DNA of 64,000 nt from Porphyromonas cangingivalis (GTDB taxonomy: Bacteria; Bacteroidota; Bacteroidia; Bacteroidales; Paludibacteraceae): positions 38,724-102,723 of the forward strand of contig CAMDNO010000001.1 in assembly GCA_945902955.1 (NCBI GenBank), given 5' to 3'. The notes beneath the pieces are model-generated. The model made no database searches. It was not told where the DNA came from and saw nothing but the letters and a program-made list of their open reading frames with translations. Shown piece by piece: positions 39,191 to 47,456 of this stretch; position 1 is the stretch's first letter, and each line of letters opens with the position of its first letter. Position numbers and translations under genes: made by a program.

Positions 39191-39225
39191 GAAAACAGAA
39201 CAATTTGGTGATATTATAGAACAAC
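39191..39225. repeat. 35-bp perfect direct repeat, copy 2
   Basis: Second copy of the 35-nt repeat at 36757-36791, in the gap upstream of the 36780-39116 gene. The unit distance is 2434 bp. Nothing else was recognised in 39117-39308. Confidence 0.95.
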
Positions 39226-39308
39226 AAAAATACACAAAAGATATAGTTTTCTTTGATACTTAACTGACTAATTGTAGTACATATCCGACACAACAAGTAA
39301 GTCTGAAT

Positions 39309-42002
39309 TTATTTTACAATCTTATGTACTGTCTCAAAACCATCAGCATCAAGCATTTTGAGTAAATACAAGCCCGAAGGGTAGCTGTACATCGAATAAG
39401 CAAAACGCAATGCGTTAGGCTGTATACAATCCCATATTTTTCCGTTGACAGATACGATAGTTATCTGTTTTATAAGGCTTTGGCTTTCGACATTCAAGGT
39501 TTGAATTACCGGATTTGGATAAATAATGTAAGGCCATTTATTCGCATTCGTAACCGCATCGATGCTGGTAGTCTCGTTGTCGAACCACAAATTCGGCTCA
39601 TAAGGCAAACGCATTAAAACTCGGGACGAATAAGGGGCTAAATGCATCGTGTCCGAATACAATTTGTTATCTAAATCGTACCAATCCCTGCCATCCAAAT
39701 TTACAACTGTTTTCGCATCGGAATAGTTATAGTGAATTTGAGTCAGTTCGTTTGCATTAGGCTTTCGTGCAGTTACTTTTCGGAATGTAATGTTATCTAC
39801 ATTCAGTGTTGCTGGAGCTGTTGCATTTATTTCGAACGCAAGGGTTGCAATATTGATGTTTTGAGGCATTTTTATCACAAACCAGACTTCCCTTTTAAAG
39901 TTTGAAACCGGAAAAGCATAACTTAATAGCGTCCTTTTGGCAGGAATGTCGCGAAGTTGTAAATTAATGGATTGTCGAACGACATTGTTTAGTAAATCAT
40001 TTTCGTTTAGTGCATAACTGAATTTTACTTCGTAGAGCGAATCTTTGACTAACGGAAACGAAGCGTTATAAATGCATTGAATACGGCTGTTGTTGGAATA
40101 AATTTGCAAACACCGGCTGTTGAAAAGCGGGTTATTTTGAATTGTAATTCCATCCTGTGTACCGGCAAGGGTATTCCATGTTAAATTATTTTGTTCTAAA
40201 TCGGCGTTTTCTATTCTGTTTTTAGAGATGCCACGAATAATATATTCAGGTATACGGAACAAATTTTCGTTTGGAGTTTTTTCTGCCCACGAATAGACGT
40301 TAGCCCATTCGTTGAAACTAATGGAGGAGGTGCCATTAACCATAAAATCGCTGAACTGATTGGCATATATATTATTCGTAAAACTTCCGTAATCGTAACC
40401 CGTATCAAATTTTATTGTCGGCTGTGAGGCCGAACCCGCAAAAAAGATATTTTTGCTGAAATTATTTTGTTGAATAGTAGATGTACCTCTGCCCTTTAAG
40501 GTTACAGAAGCTGTTCCGTTATTGTAAAGCGTATTATCCGTAACGATACCCTTAAAAAGATTGTCGTGATAAATCCCATTTCCACCCGAATTAGCAACCA
40601 CATTGTTCTGAATAATATTGTCGTGAAACTGCGATAAAAATTCCGGCCAAATACCATGACCCAAATTAGCCCAGCCTGTCGACGACTCCAGATTTCCCCG
40701 CGTATTGGTGATTATATTGTAACGAATAGTGCTGTACGAACAATTGGTATAAATGGCGCCTCCATCGTTGAGCGTGTACATAGCTGCATTTATGCGGTTG
40801 TATTCTGCAAAATTTTTGTCCGACCCCAACAAAATAGCCGCATAACCGATAGTATCAAATTCGTTGTGCTGTACCCGCACATTATTTCCATTGCTGATAA
40901 TAATGCCACAAGCATGCCACGAGCCATTACCTCCGTAGCCCGGAATGCTTCCGATACGCAGGAATGTATTTTTTTCGATATACGAATTTGGTTGCACAAC
41001 CGAGCGGTTTTGATTCCAGGTAATGGCCGTATTCAGCAAGTCGACAAAACTATTATTTCTGATAATTAAAGCATTAGCTTCCCAGCCAACTTTAATGGCA
41101 ACGCCACCCGAATTGTTGCCAATGTTTTCGAATGTGCAATTTTCAATCAAACTACGCCCGTTAGCAGAAAGTCCAACATCCGTTTGATGTCGGAACGCAA
41201 CATTACGAATAGTAGATGAGCTAATATTCAGTCCATTTGTGCGAGCAGCACCTTCAATGAGCAGATTGTTTGTAGTTGCCGTACCGGTAATAACATAAGC
41301 TTTACCCGAATAATAAACCCATTCGCCAATGGAATCCAACTCTTCAAATTTATTGTCGATGTAGAATTTCCAACCCTCTTCGAAATTGGCATTCGAAACT
41401 GGTGTTACCGTTATTTTATCGGGAGCAGTGGATTGTGAAATTGTGGGCGAATCGAACCACCAACTCCAACGCCGCCATCGCATGGTTGCATTTTTCCAAT
41501 AATCGTTGGGTACCGGACTGTGTGCTGCCAGTTGAGAGCAGTTTAAGGTAAGTCCGCCCGTTGTTAAATCAGTGGAAGTATCAATATTAATCCAACCCTT
41601 GTTTGGCCAGCGTGCAAAAAGCATCAATTTGTTATTCACAAAAAGATTTGATGGCTTCGTAATATTGCTCGAAACAAAAATATTGTTTTTGTAAGTACCC
41701 CAACCCGTAATAATATTGCTCCCACTTATCACCGGTATGGGCAAATTGCTATCGCCAAAAGCATCGATGACAATCCCCGTTTTAGAACTCAAATCAACCG
41801 TTTCGCGAAACACATCGCCCCTGCGTAGCAACATAATATCGCCACTCACTATGTTTTGAGCCGCTTTGGTAATAGTGGTGTAAGCATTTTCGGCGCTTGT
41901 GCCATTACTATTGTTACCTGATAATGATACGTAAACCGTTTTTGAAAATATAAATGAGGAGTTTAACAATAGAAATGCTATCAGAGTCAGAAATTTATAC
42001 AT
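39309..42002 (-). CDS. T9SS-secreted right-handed beta-helix protein
   Basis: 897 residues; signal peptide to about residue 20. The mature start TVYVSLSGNNSNGTSAENAY with ITKAAQNIVSGDIMLLRRGD is typical of pectate-lyase-like beta-helix enzymes. Residues 250-560 hold PbH1-type turns (NVRVQHNEFDTIGYAAILLG, YSTIRYNIITNTRG, NIIQNNVVANSGGNGIYHDN). A beta-sandwich (residues about 600-740) and a T9SS sorting domain (IIYPNPVIQTLNVESQSLIK) follow. It could be a polysaccharide lyase, an alpha-galactosidase-like beta-helix hydrolase or a binding protein; no catalytic set can be fixed by eye. The next gene (isomerase) lies upstream with an 8-nt gap. Confidence 0.82.
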   Translation of the reverse strand: MYKFLTLIAFLLLNSSFIFSKTVYVSLSGNNSNGTSAENAYTTITKAAQNIVSGDIMLLRRGDVFRETVDLSSKTGIVIDAFGDSNLPIPVISGSNIITGWGTYKNNIFVSSNITKPSNLFVNNKLMLFARWPNKGWINIDTSTDLTTGGLTLNCSQLAAHSPVPNDYWKNATMRWRRWSWWFDSPTISQSTAPDKITVTPVSNANFEEGWKFYIDNKFEELDSIGEWVYYSGKAYVITGTATTNNLLIEGAARTNGLNISSSTIRNVAFRHQTDVGLSANGRSLIENCTFENIGNNSGGVAIKVGWEANALIIRNNSFVDLLNTAITWNQNRSVVQPNSYIEKNTFLRIGSIPGYGGNGSWHACGIIISNGNNVRVQHNEFDTIGYAAILLGSDKNFAEYNRINAAMYTLNDGGAIYTNCSYSTIRYNIITNTRGNLESSTGWANLGHGIWPEFLSQFHDNIIQNNVVANSGGNGIYHDNLFKGIVTDNTLYNNGTASVTLKGRGTSTIQQNNFSKNIFFAGSASQPTIKFDTGYDYGSFTNNIYANQFSDFMVNGTSSISFNEWANVYSWAEKTPNENLFRIPEYIIRGISKNRIENADLEQNNLTWNTLAGTQDGITIQNNPLFNSRCLQIYSNNSRIQCIYNASFPLVKDSLYEVKFSYALNENDLLNNVVRQSINLQLRDIPAKRTLLSYAFPVSNFKREVWFVIKMPQNINIATLAFEINATAPATLNVDNITFRKVTARKPNANELTQIHYNYSDAKTVVNLDGRDWYDLDNKLYSDTMHLAPYSSRVLMRLPYEPNLWFDNETTSIDAVTNANKWPYIIYPNPVIQTLNVESQSLIKQITIVSVNGKIWDCIQPNALRFAYSMYSYPSGLYLLKMLDADGFETVHKIVK

Positions 42003-42010
42003 GTATAGTA

Positions 42011-42862
42011 TTAGTGCTTTGGATATGAGTTGCTAAGTAAATAAAGTAAGCTTTTTTTCACGCTTTCTATGGGCGAAAAATTATATCTCTCTACTTCCAC
42101 AACATAACATTTAGCCCCAGCCACTTTTGAATTTCTGAAAATAGCATCGAAACCCACCATGCCACTTTCGCCAAGTTCTTTGTTGTCCTTGATGTGAAGA
42201 ATTTCGAATCGTCCGGGGTACTTTTTGAAATAATCCACAGGGCCAAATCCTCCGCGAACTACCCAGTACACATCCATCTGAAAGAAAACTTTTGCAGGGT
42301 CGGTGTTTTTCAACAGATAGTCGTACATAATCTCGTCTTCAATTTTTGTAAACTCAAAACTATGATTGTGGTAACCAAAACGAATGCCTGCTGCGTTGCA
42401 CTTTTCGCCAATGCGGTTGTAATAATCGCAATATGCTTTTAAGTCCGACAATGTTTTAACGGTTGGCATCCAGGGTGCTACCATATAACGCATGCCTGCA
42501 GCTTTGTGCGCCGTAATAGCATTATCCCACCAAGTCCAGATATTATTCCAATTGGCTTTTGAAACATCCTCGGGCAGCGATTCGCCCGTATGCGACGAAA
42601 GTACTTTCAAACCACGTTTTTCTATTTCAGCTCTAAATACTTCAGGTGCTAATCCATAAAATTTACCATCTTTGTAACCTGCCGCTTCAATGCCTGTGTA
42701 GCCCATAGCTGCTACTTTGTCGAGCGTACCACTAAAGTCAGCTTTTATATCGTCGCGTAAAGAGTAGAGTTGCAAGTAGATTGCCTTTTTAGGTGCATTT
42801 TTTGACTCAGAATTGAGGATGACGCTCATAATAATCAGGATTATTAATGCAGTTTTCTTCAT
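42011..42862 (-). CDS. Exported xylose-isomerase-like TIM-barrel protein (sugar isomerase/epimerase or 3-keto-glycoside lyase)
   Basis: 283 residues; signal peptide to about residue 20. The AP-endonuclease-2-type barrel shows YLQLYSLRDDIKADFSGTLD, GYTGIEAAGYKDGKFYG, FGYHNHSFEFTK, FFQMDVYWVVRGGF and ILHIKDNKELGESGMVGFD, with metal-binding Glu, His and Asp residues on strand ends. Homologs next to DUF1080 and Gfo/Idh/MocA genes in gut Bacteroides take part in 3-keto-glycoside cleavage. Here it directly follows the DUF1080 gene (14 nt), so it likely catalyses an elimination or isomerisation step on a 3-keto sugar in the periplasm. Confidence 0.82.
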   Translation of the reverse strand: MKKTALIILIIMSVILNSESKNAPKKAIYLQLYSLRDDIKADFSGTLDKVAAMGYTGIEAAGYKDGKFYGLAPEVFRAEIEKRGLKVLSSHTGESLPEDVSKANWNNIWTWWDNAITAHKAAGMRYMVAPWMPTVKTLSDLKAYCDYYNRIGEKCNAAGIRFGYHNHSFEFTKIEDEIMYDYLLKNTDPAKVFFQMDVYWVVRGGFGPVDYFKKYPGRFEILHIKDNKELGESGMVGFDAIFRNSKVAGAKCYVVEVERYNFSPIESVKKSLLYLLSNSYPKH

Positions 42863-42876
42863 TTTTATTGGATTAA

Positions 42877-43632
42877 TTAATCTAAAATTTTGATTTTAAT
42901 ATTCCGATACCAAACATCATCACCATGATCCTGCAAACCAATAAATCCTTCGTGGTTTACGCCACCCGCATTTAAAAAGTTTTCCCATCCTTTGAACTTA
43001 CTGTTGTCAATCATTTTTTTCCAATCGTCGGTCCATAAATGATATTCGAGTACATTTTCGCCATTCTGTGTATGCAACACTGTACCTTTGAAAACAATAA
43101 TACTTCCTTTGTTCCATTCGCCATAAGGTTTTGAATTTTGTGGATCAGCCGGAATCAGGTCGTAAAGCGAAGCCGACTGACGGTTTCCTTTTTTACCCAA
43201 TCTGGCATCTACGTGATTTTCGTTGTCAAGTATTTGATACTCGGGAGACGATTTCCAGATTGGATCGCCCTGAATTTCCTGAGCCAAGTAAAAAATACCG
43301 CTGTTTCCGCCTTTCGATACTTTCCACTCAAAAGTTAATTCGAAGTTTTTAAATTTACGGTCGAATATAATATCGCCACCATCTTTTGCTCCGGCTTCGC
43401 CCTTTCCCGAACCATTAATTTTGATGGCGCCTTTTTCAATTGTCCATGCTGTAGGCACATCAGTTCGGCCATAACCACGCCAACCTGTAAAATCTTTCCC
43501 ATCGAAGAGGGTAATCCATTCGCTTTTAGCTGCTTTTTTTTGTTTTGCAGGCTTCTTTTTTGCAGCATTTACACTTATTGAGTTACTCATAATTGCTAAA
43601 ATTAGTATGATTGAATAAATTGTTTTTTTCAT
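42877..43632 (-). CDS. DUF1080 (3-keto-disaccharide hydrolase) family protein
   Basis: 251 residues with signal peptide MKKTIYSIILILAIMSNSISVNA followed by a lysine-rich linker (KKKPAKQKKAAK). A concanavalin-like jelly roll: EWITLFDGKDFTGWRGYG, FKNFELTFEWKVSKGGNSGI, SSPEYQILDNENHVDARLG, ending DDVWYRNIKIKIL. This Pfam family (PF06439) was reassigned to hydration or hydrolysis of 3-keto-glycosides. The neighbours on both sides are the expected partners: isomerase-like lyase downstream and two oxidoreductases upstream. The linker may hold it near the membrane or cell wall; that is inference. Confidence 0.88.
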   Translation of the reverse strand: MKKTIYSIILILAIMSNSISVNAAKKKPAKQKKAAKSEWITLFDGKDFTGWRGYGRTDVPTAWTIEKGAIKINGSGKGEAGAKDGGDIIFDRKFKNFELTFEWKVSKGGNSGIFYLAQEIQGDPIWKSSPEYQILDNENHVDARLGKKGNRQSASLYDLIPADPQNSKPYGEWNKGSIIVFKGTVLHTQNGENVLEYHLWTDDWKKMIDNSKFKGWENFLNAGGVNHEGFIGLQDHGDDVWYRNIKIKILD

Positions 43633-43695
43633 TTTGAAGATATTTTAAATTGTTGAATTTTTATTATTAGAGTTTATATAAGTTAGAATTTTTTC

Positions 43696-43718
43696 GACCC
43701 CCAACCCCCTACTGGGGG
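43696..43718. repeat. GC-rich REP-like palindrome
   Basis: In an AT-rich spacer, CCCCC TACT GGGGG (43705-43718) follows a second run GACCCCC. This C-run/G-run form is a widespread intergenic palindrome of Bacteroidota. It separates the DUF1080 gene from the oxidoreductase genes and might act as an mRNA end or stability element. Confidence 0.6.
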
Positions 43719-43749
43719 CTAAAGGGTGCGATTATAATTTGTAATACCA

Positions 43750-45219
43750 TTAGGGCATTGGAGGTAATTTCCAACCTTCACGGTAGTTGTGTTTAATCAA
43801 CTGTTCGGCAAATGCTTTTGCATTTACAGGTGTCGACATGGTTTTATTGAAAGTTGGATGTCCGTCGGTAATTTTAAATCCGTCCTTTTCCATAAAACTA
43901 ACAGTGGCATCATCGGGAATATTGGTAAATTTCATATTTTGTCCATCCCAATGCAACTCCTGATTTAGGGACTGTAAACGAACACCTAACACACCCATAA
44001 CCACCATTTCGTTGAATGGTCCGGCTTCGGAAAATGGCGAAGCTGTTTCTACACGCAAATCAGCATCTTCCTTGCAGGCACGTACCCAATCCATTTCGTG
44101 ACTTTCGGTAACTACACGTAGTTTGTTGGCTACTTCCGGTTTGCGACCCGAAACCAACCACGGACGCATACCATAACAACCACAAATCAGCGTATCTTTG
44201 GTACCATGAAAAATAACTCCGCCACCGCCATCGTTCAAATTTTTACCAGCAGGAACGCCTGCCGGACGAGTAGGTTGCAAACCACCATCGTACCAATAAA
44301 CTTCCACTTCGGGCATGGCAACCTTGGGCATATTATCGCGAGCAGGGAAAGTGTATTTTACCATTTCGGCATTGGGAGCACACTCGGCCAAAAGTACCGT
44401 AGAGCTTCCTTGAACTTTGGTCGGATAACCCAATTGTAAACCTTTAAAAACAGGATGAAGAATGTGGCAGGCCATATCGCCTAATGCACCTGTACCAAAA
44501 TCCCACCAGCCACGGAAATTCCAGGGCGTGTAAATATGATTGAACGGGCGCATAGGAGCTGGTCCGATAAATAAATCCCAATTCATGGTTGAAGGAATTT
44601 CGTCAACACCGAAAGGTCGTGGCAATCCCTGCGGCCATATCGGACGGTCGGTAAATGCTTCTACTTTGGTAATTTCGCCAATTTCGCCGTTCCAAATCCA
44701 ATTGCAAATAGTACGTACACCTTCGCCGGATGCACCCTGATTTCCCATTTGCGTAGCCAATTTGTGTTTTTTAGCCAGATTCGTCAGCAGGCGCGATTCG
44801 TACACCGTGTGCGTCAAGGGTTTTTCGACATACACATGTTTTCCCATGGTCATGGCATCGGCAGCCACAATAGCGTGCGTATGGTCGGCAGTTGCCACCA
44901 TTACGGCATCGATGCTTTTGCCCAGCTCTTCGTACATTTTACGGTAATCAAAGTACTTTTTGGCATTTGGGAAATGATTGAACACGCGTTCGCTGTATTT
45001 CCAGTCGGTATCGCAAAGCCCGATAATATTCTGACTCTGCATGCTTTTCAGCACCGAAAATCCACGTCCACCAACGCCAACGCCCACAATGTTCAGTTTG
45101 TCGCTGGGCGCAACATGCCCAAATTTTTTACCCAGTACCGACGATGGTACCACAGTTAACCCGATGGCTGCTAATGAGCCAGTCTTTAGGAATTTTCTCC
45201 TTGACATTTCTGACGACAT
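43750..45219 (-). CDS. Gfo/Idh/MocA oxidoreductase with Tat signal (1)
   Basis: 489 residues. The N-terminus SRRKFLKTGSLAAIGLTVVP is a twin-arginine signal, so the enzyme is exported folded with its nucleotide bound. Rossmann domain: KLNIVGVGVGGRGFSVLKSM, then DAVMVATADHTHAIVAADAM and GKHVYVEKPLTHTVYESRLL with the EKP lysine of the family. The C-terminal domain includes WWDFGTGALGDMACHILHPV. It probably oxidises a sugar C3 hydroxyl or reduces the 3-keto product. A second member lies 35 nt upstream, so one may oxidise and the other reduce. It may start at the second methionine (MSRRKF). Confidence 0.9.
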   Translation of the reverse strand: MSSEMSRRKFLKTGSLAAIGLTVVPSSVLGKKFGHVAPSDKLNIVGVGVGGRGFSVLKSMQSQNIIGLCDTDWKYSERVFNHFPNAKKYFDYRKMYEELGKSIDAVMVATADHTHAIVAADAMTMGKHVYVEKPLTHTVYESRLLTNLAKKHKLATQMGNQGASGEGVRTICNWIWNGEIGEITKVEAFTDRPIWPQGLPRPFGVDEIPSTMNWDLFIGPAPMRPFNHIYTPWNFRGWWDFGTGALGDMACHILHPVFKGLQLGYPTKVQGSSTVLLAECAPNAEMVKYTFPARDNMPKVAMPEVEVYWYDGGLQPTRPAGVPAGKNLNDGGGGVIFHGTKDTLICGCYGMRPWLVSGRKPEVANKLRVVTESHEMDWVRACKEDADLRVETASPFSEAGPFNEMVVMGVLGVRLQSLNQELHWDGQNMKFTNIPDDATVSFMEKDGFKITDGHPTFNKTMSTPVNAKAFAEQLIKHNYREGWKLPPMP

Positions 45220-45254
45220 ATAGAATTATTTTTTAAGGTAAATATATACTGATT

Positions 45255-46892
45255 TTATCCTTTTGTTATCACTCTTTTATCTTTATCCCAATACATAGTT
45301 CGTCCTTCGAGGTAGGCGCGGGTGCCCATGTGGGCAGTTATTGCCTCTTCGAAAGCGGCTTTTATGTCGCACGAAGGTTGTATACCTTGTCGGATACATT
45401 CAATCCATTCACGCAAGTGCAAAAAAGTGGTATTAAACCGTTTTCCACCAACATACGAAAACAACAAGCCACGCTCGGCAAAATATTTTTCGGTTGGCGA
45501 CGACAGCGCATCGATGCTTTTTCCGGAGGCATATCGATAAAAAACTTCACCGGGCTTTATTATTCCCTTCTCAATTTTGTCCTTGTATTTTTTTGATGAT
45601 GGATCCACTTTTACATTCAGCGTGCCACCAAGTTCAATAGTGGCATCCGTTCCCATAATTATCCGTGGGCGTTCGTTCTGACTGGCTAAAGTAGCCGAAT
45701 AATTCAGGCAGATATCACGGTCGGGAAATTGAAACGAAGATTGTAGCACATCGGGCACGTTACGACCATCTTTAAAAAAATAAACACCACCCGACGAAGT
45801 TGCCGACGCAGGAATACCCAAATTCAGAATATGATTCATGGCATCATACTCATGAGTAAACAAATCGCCACTTAACCCAGTGCCATAATCCCACCAGCAA
45901 CGCCAGCGGAAAAATCGTTCGGCAACATATTTATCACGTGCATCGGGTCCTACGTATATGGCCAATCCAGCCGAAGTCATATACTCTAAATATTCTTTTA
46001 TACGTTGCGGGTCACCTTCGTATTGCTTCCAATCTATGGTATTTTTACTTGCTTCGGGATGCAGTGGATAAACCCATGCACCGTTGGGGTCGTTACGATT
46101 GGTGCTCACTTCCAACAGTGTAACTTTGCCAATCATCCCCTTTTCTATCATTTGTTTGGCGCGGTGATTAATCTCAATTTGTCGTCCCTGATGCCCGAGT
46201 TGAAAAATAACATTGCTGCGTTTTACAGCCTCTTCCACCAAATACGTTTCGGGAACCGTCCATGTTAATGGTTTTTCAACATAAATATGCTTTCCGGCTC
46301 GGGCAGCTTCTATAGTCATAGTGCCATGCCAATGGTCGGGAGTGGCAATAATCACAGCATCGATATCGGGAGCAGCCAACAACTCTTTGTAGGTGTTGTA
46401 CACTTTAGGCATTTTATCAAATTTAGCTCCTAAACCCTGTCTGTCAATATTAGCGCCTGCCCGAACAGCAGCTTTTGCGTTTACACTAAAAATATCGCAA
46501 ACACCGGTTACCTCAACATTTAAAATATCCTGTTCCAAAAAATCGTTGTAACGTGTATTTTCGGGGTCTTTTTCGGCCTGTATTTTTAATTCATTTATAT
46601 GTTCGGGTGTTGCAAAGCCCATTGCCTGCAACAAATACGCACCCCGACCACCAAAGCCAATGACTCCTATACGTACTTTTTCGCCACCATGCCTCACGGG
46701 CTGAACGGCAGGAGCTGCATCAGTATTGAAAATATTACCCGCTATCTGATTTCTGTGTTCAATTGATTTCTTTTTATAAACGCCATAAGCCATTGCTCCC
46801 AGTACAGGTATAGTAGCAAGTGTTTTAAGTGCGTTGCGGCGACCTTCGGAAGGCGATTTATCGGTTGATTTGTTTTCCTTATTTTTAGACAT
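45255..46892 (-). CDS. Gfo/Idh/MocA oxidoreductase with Tat-like signal (2)
   Basis: 545 residues. GRRNALKTLATIPVLGAMAY is a twin-arginine-type leader. NAD(P)-binding VRIGVIGFGGRGAYLLQAMG, then DAVIIATPDHWHGTMTIEAA and GKHIYVEKPLTWTVPETYLV (EKP motif). The C-terminal half contains WRCWWDYGTGLSGDLFTHEY. It is longer than the neighbouring member and only moderately similar, so the pair is not a recent duplication. Pairs of this type accompany DUF1080 and isomerase-like lyase genes in 3-keto-glycoside loci. The DoxX gene ends 12 nt upstream, giving a tight operon. Confidence 0.9.
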   Translation of the reverse strand: MSKNKENKSTDKSPSEGRRNALKTLATIPVLGAMAYGVYKKKSIEHRNQIAGNIFNTDAAPAVQPVRHGGEKVRIGVIGFGGRGAYLLQAMGFATPEHINELKIQAEKDPENTRYNDFLEQDILNVEVTGVCDIFSVNAKAAVRAGANIDRQGLGAKFDKMPKVYNTYKELLAAPDIDAVIIATPDHWHGTMTIEAARAGKHIYVEKPLTWTVPETYLVEEAVKRSNVIFQLGHQGRQIEINHRAKQMIEKGMIGKVTLLEVSTNRNDPNGAWVYPLHPEASKNTIDWKQYEGDPQRIKEYLEYMTSAGLAIYVGPDARDKYVAERFFRWRCWWDYGTGLSGDLFTHEYDAMNHILNLGIPASATSSGGVYFFKDGRNVPDVLQSSFQFPDRDICLNYSATLASQNERPRIIMGTDATIELGGTLNVKVDPSSKKYKDKIEKGIIKPGEVFYRYASGKSIDALSSPTEKYFAERGLLFSYVGGKRFNTTFLHLREWIECIRQGIQPSCDIKAAFEEAITAHMGTRAYLEGRTMYWDKDKRVITKG

Positions 46893-46904
46893 CGAAATCT
46901 TCTC

Positions 46905-47402
46905 CTATTTATTTTTATTGCTTTTGAAAATAATCTGGTCGAGCCCTATTTGTTTCGACGTTGGAAACAAGACCAAAACCACCACAGCCGCGAGCATAAT
47001 CAAATTGCGGTCAATCCAAAGGTACGAGCCTTCCGATGGTATAATGTAAGTAGCTTCGAGCAGGGGCGGATGCGACAAATAAAACAAGCTCAATAAGGTT
47101 ATTGCTCCAATTCCGGCAGCTTTTGCCAAAAAACCGGTAATCAGAAACAAACCAATTAGTATCAAACCATAGATATTTATCTGATTTACAGCCTGCATTA
47201 CAGAATCGTTGTTGGTAATAAATTCAAAAAACCATACAAACCAACCTTTTGAGTCTTTCAGGTAGCCATAAGCAGTCCAGTTTGGATTTAATAATTTTAC
47301 CAAACCTTCGTACAGAAAATACCAACCAATAAAGACGCGTAATGTAACTAAGGCATAAAGTTGAGGTGCGCTGTAGCTGTTTGTGGTGGTTTGCAATTGC
47401 AT
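46905..47402 (-). CDS. DoxX-family membrane protein
   Basis: 165 residues with four hydrophobic segments (YALVTLRVFIGWYFLYEGLV, INIYGLILIGLFLITGFLAK, AGIGAITLLSLFYLS, LIMLAAVVVLVLFPTS). The FLYEGLVKLLNPNW segment is typical of DoxX/DoxD-like quinol-linked proteins. It opens the oxidoreductase operon, separated by 12 nt. A natural reading is that it passes electrons between the exported sugar oxidoreductases and the quinone pool, or helps recycle their cofactor. That role is inferred from context only. Confidence 0.85.
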   Translation of the reverse strand: MQLQTTTNSYSAPQLYALVTLRVFIGWYFLYEGLVKLLNPNWTAYGYLKDSKGWFVWFFEFITNNDSVMQAVNQINIYGLILIGLFLITGFLAKAAGIGAITLLSLFYLSHPPLLEATYIIPSEGSYLWIDRNLIMLAAVVVLVLFPTSKQIGLDQIIFKSNKNK

Positions 47403-47456
47403 AGTGATTTAATTTCAGGATTCTTTTTCTTGTATTGGGAAATTTCTATTTACAAA

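Noticed and set aside
36757-39225. The 35-bp repeats as ends of an insertion sequence or transposon
   Set aside because: They are direct, not inverted, no transposase lies between them, and one overlaps the end of a normal secreted-enzyme gene.
40656-41069. 137-residue plus-strand ORF opposite the beta-helix gene
   Set aside because: Shadow of repetitive beta-helix coding sequence on the other strand.
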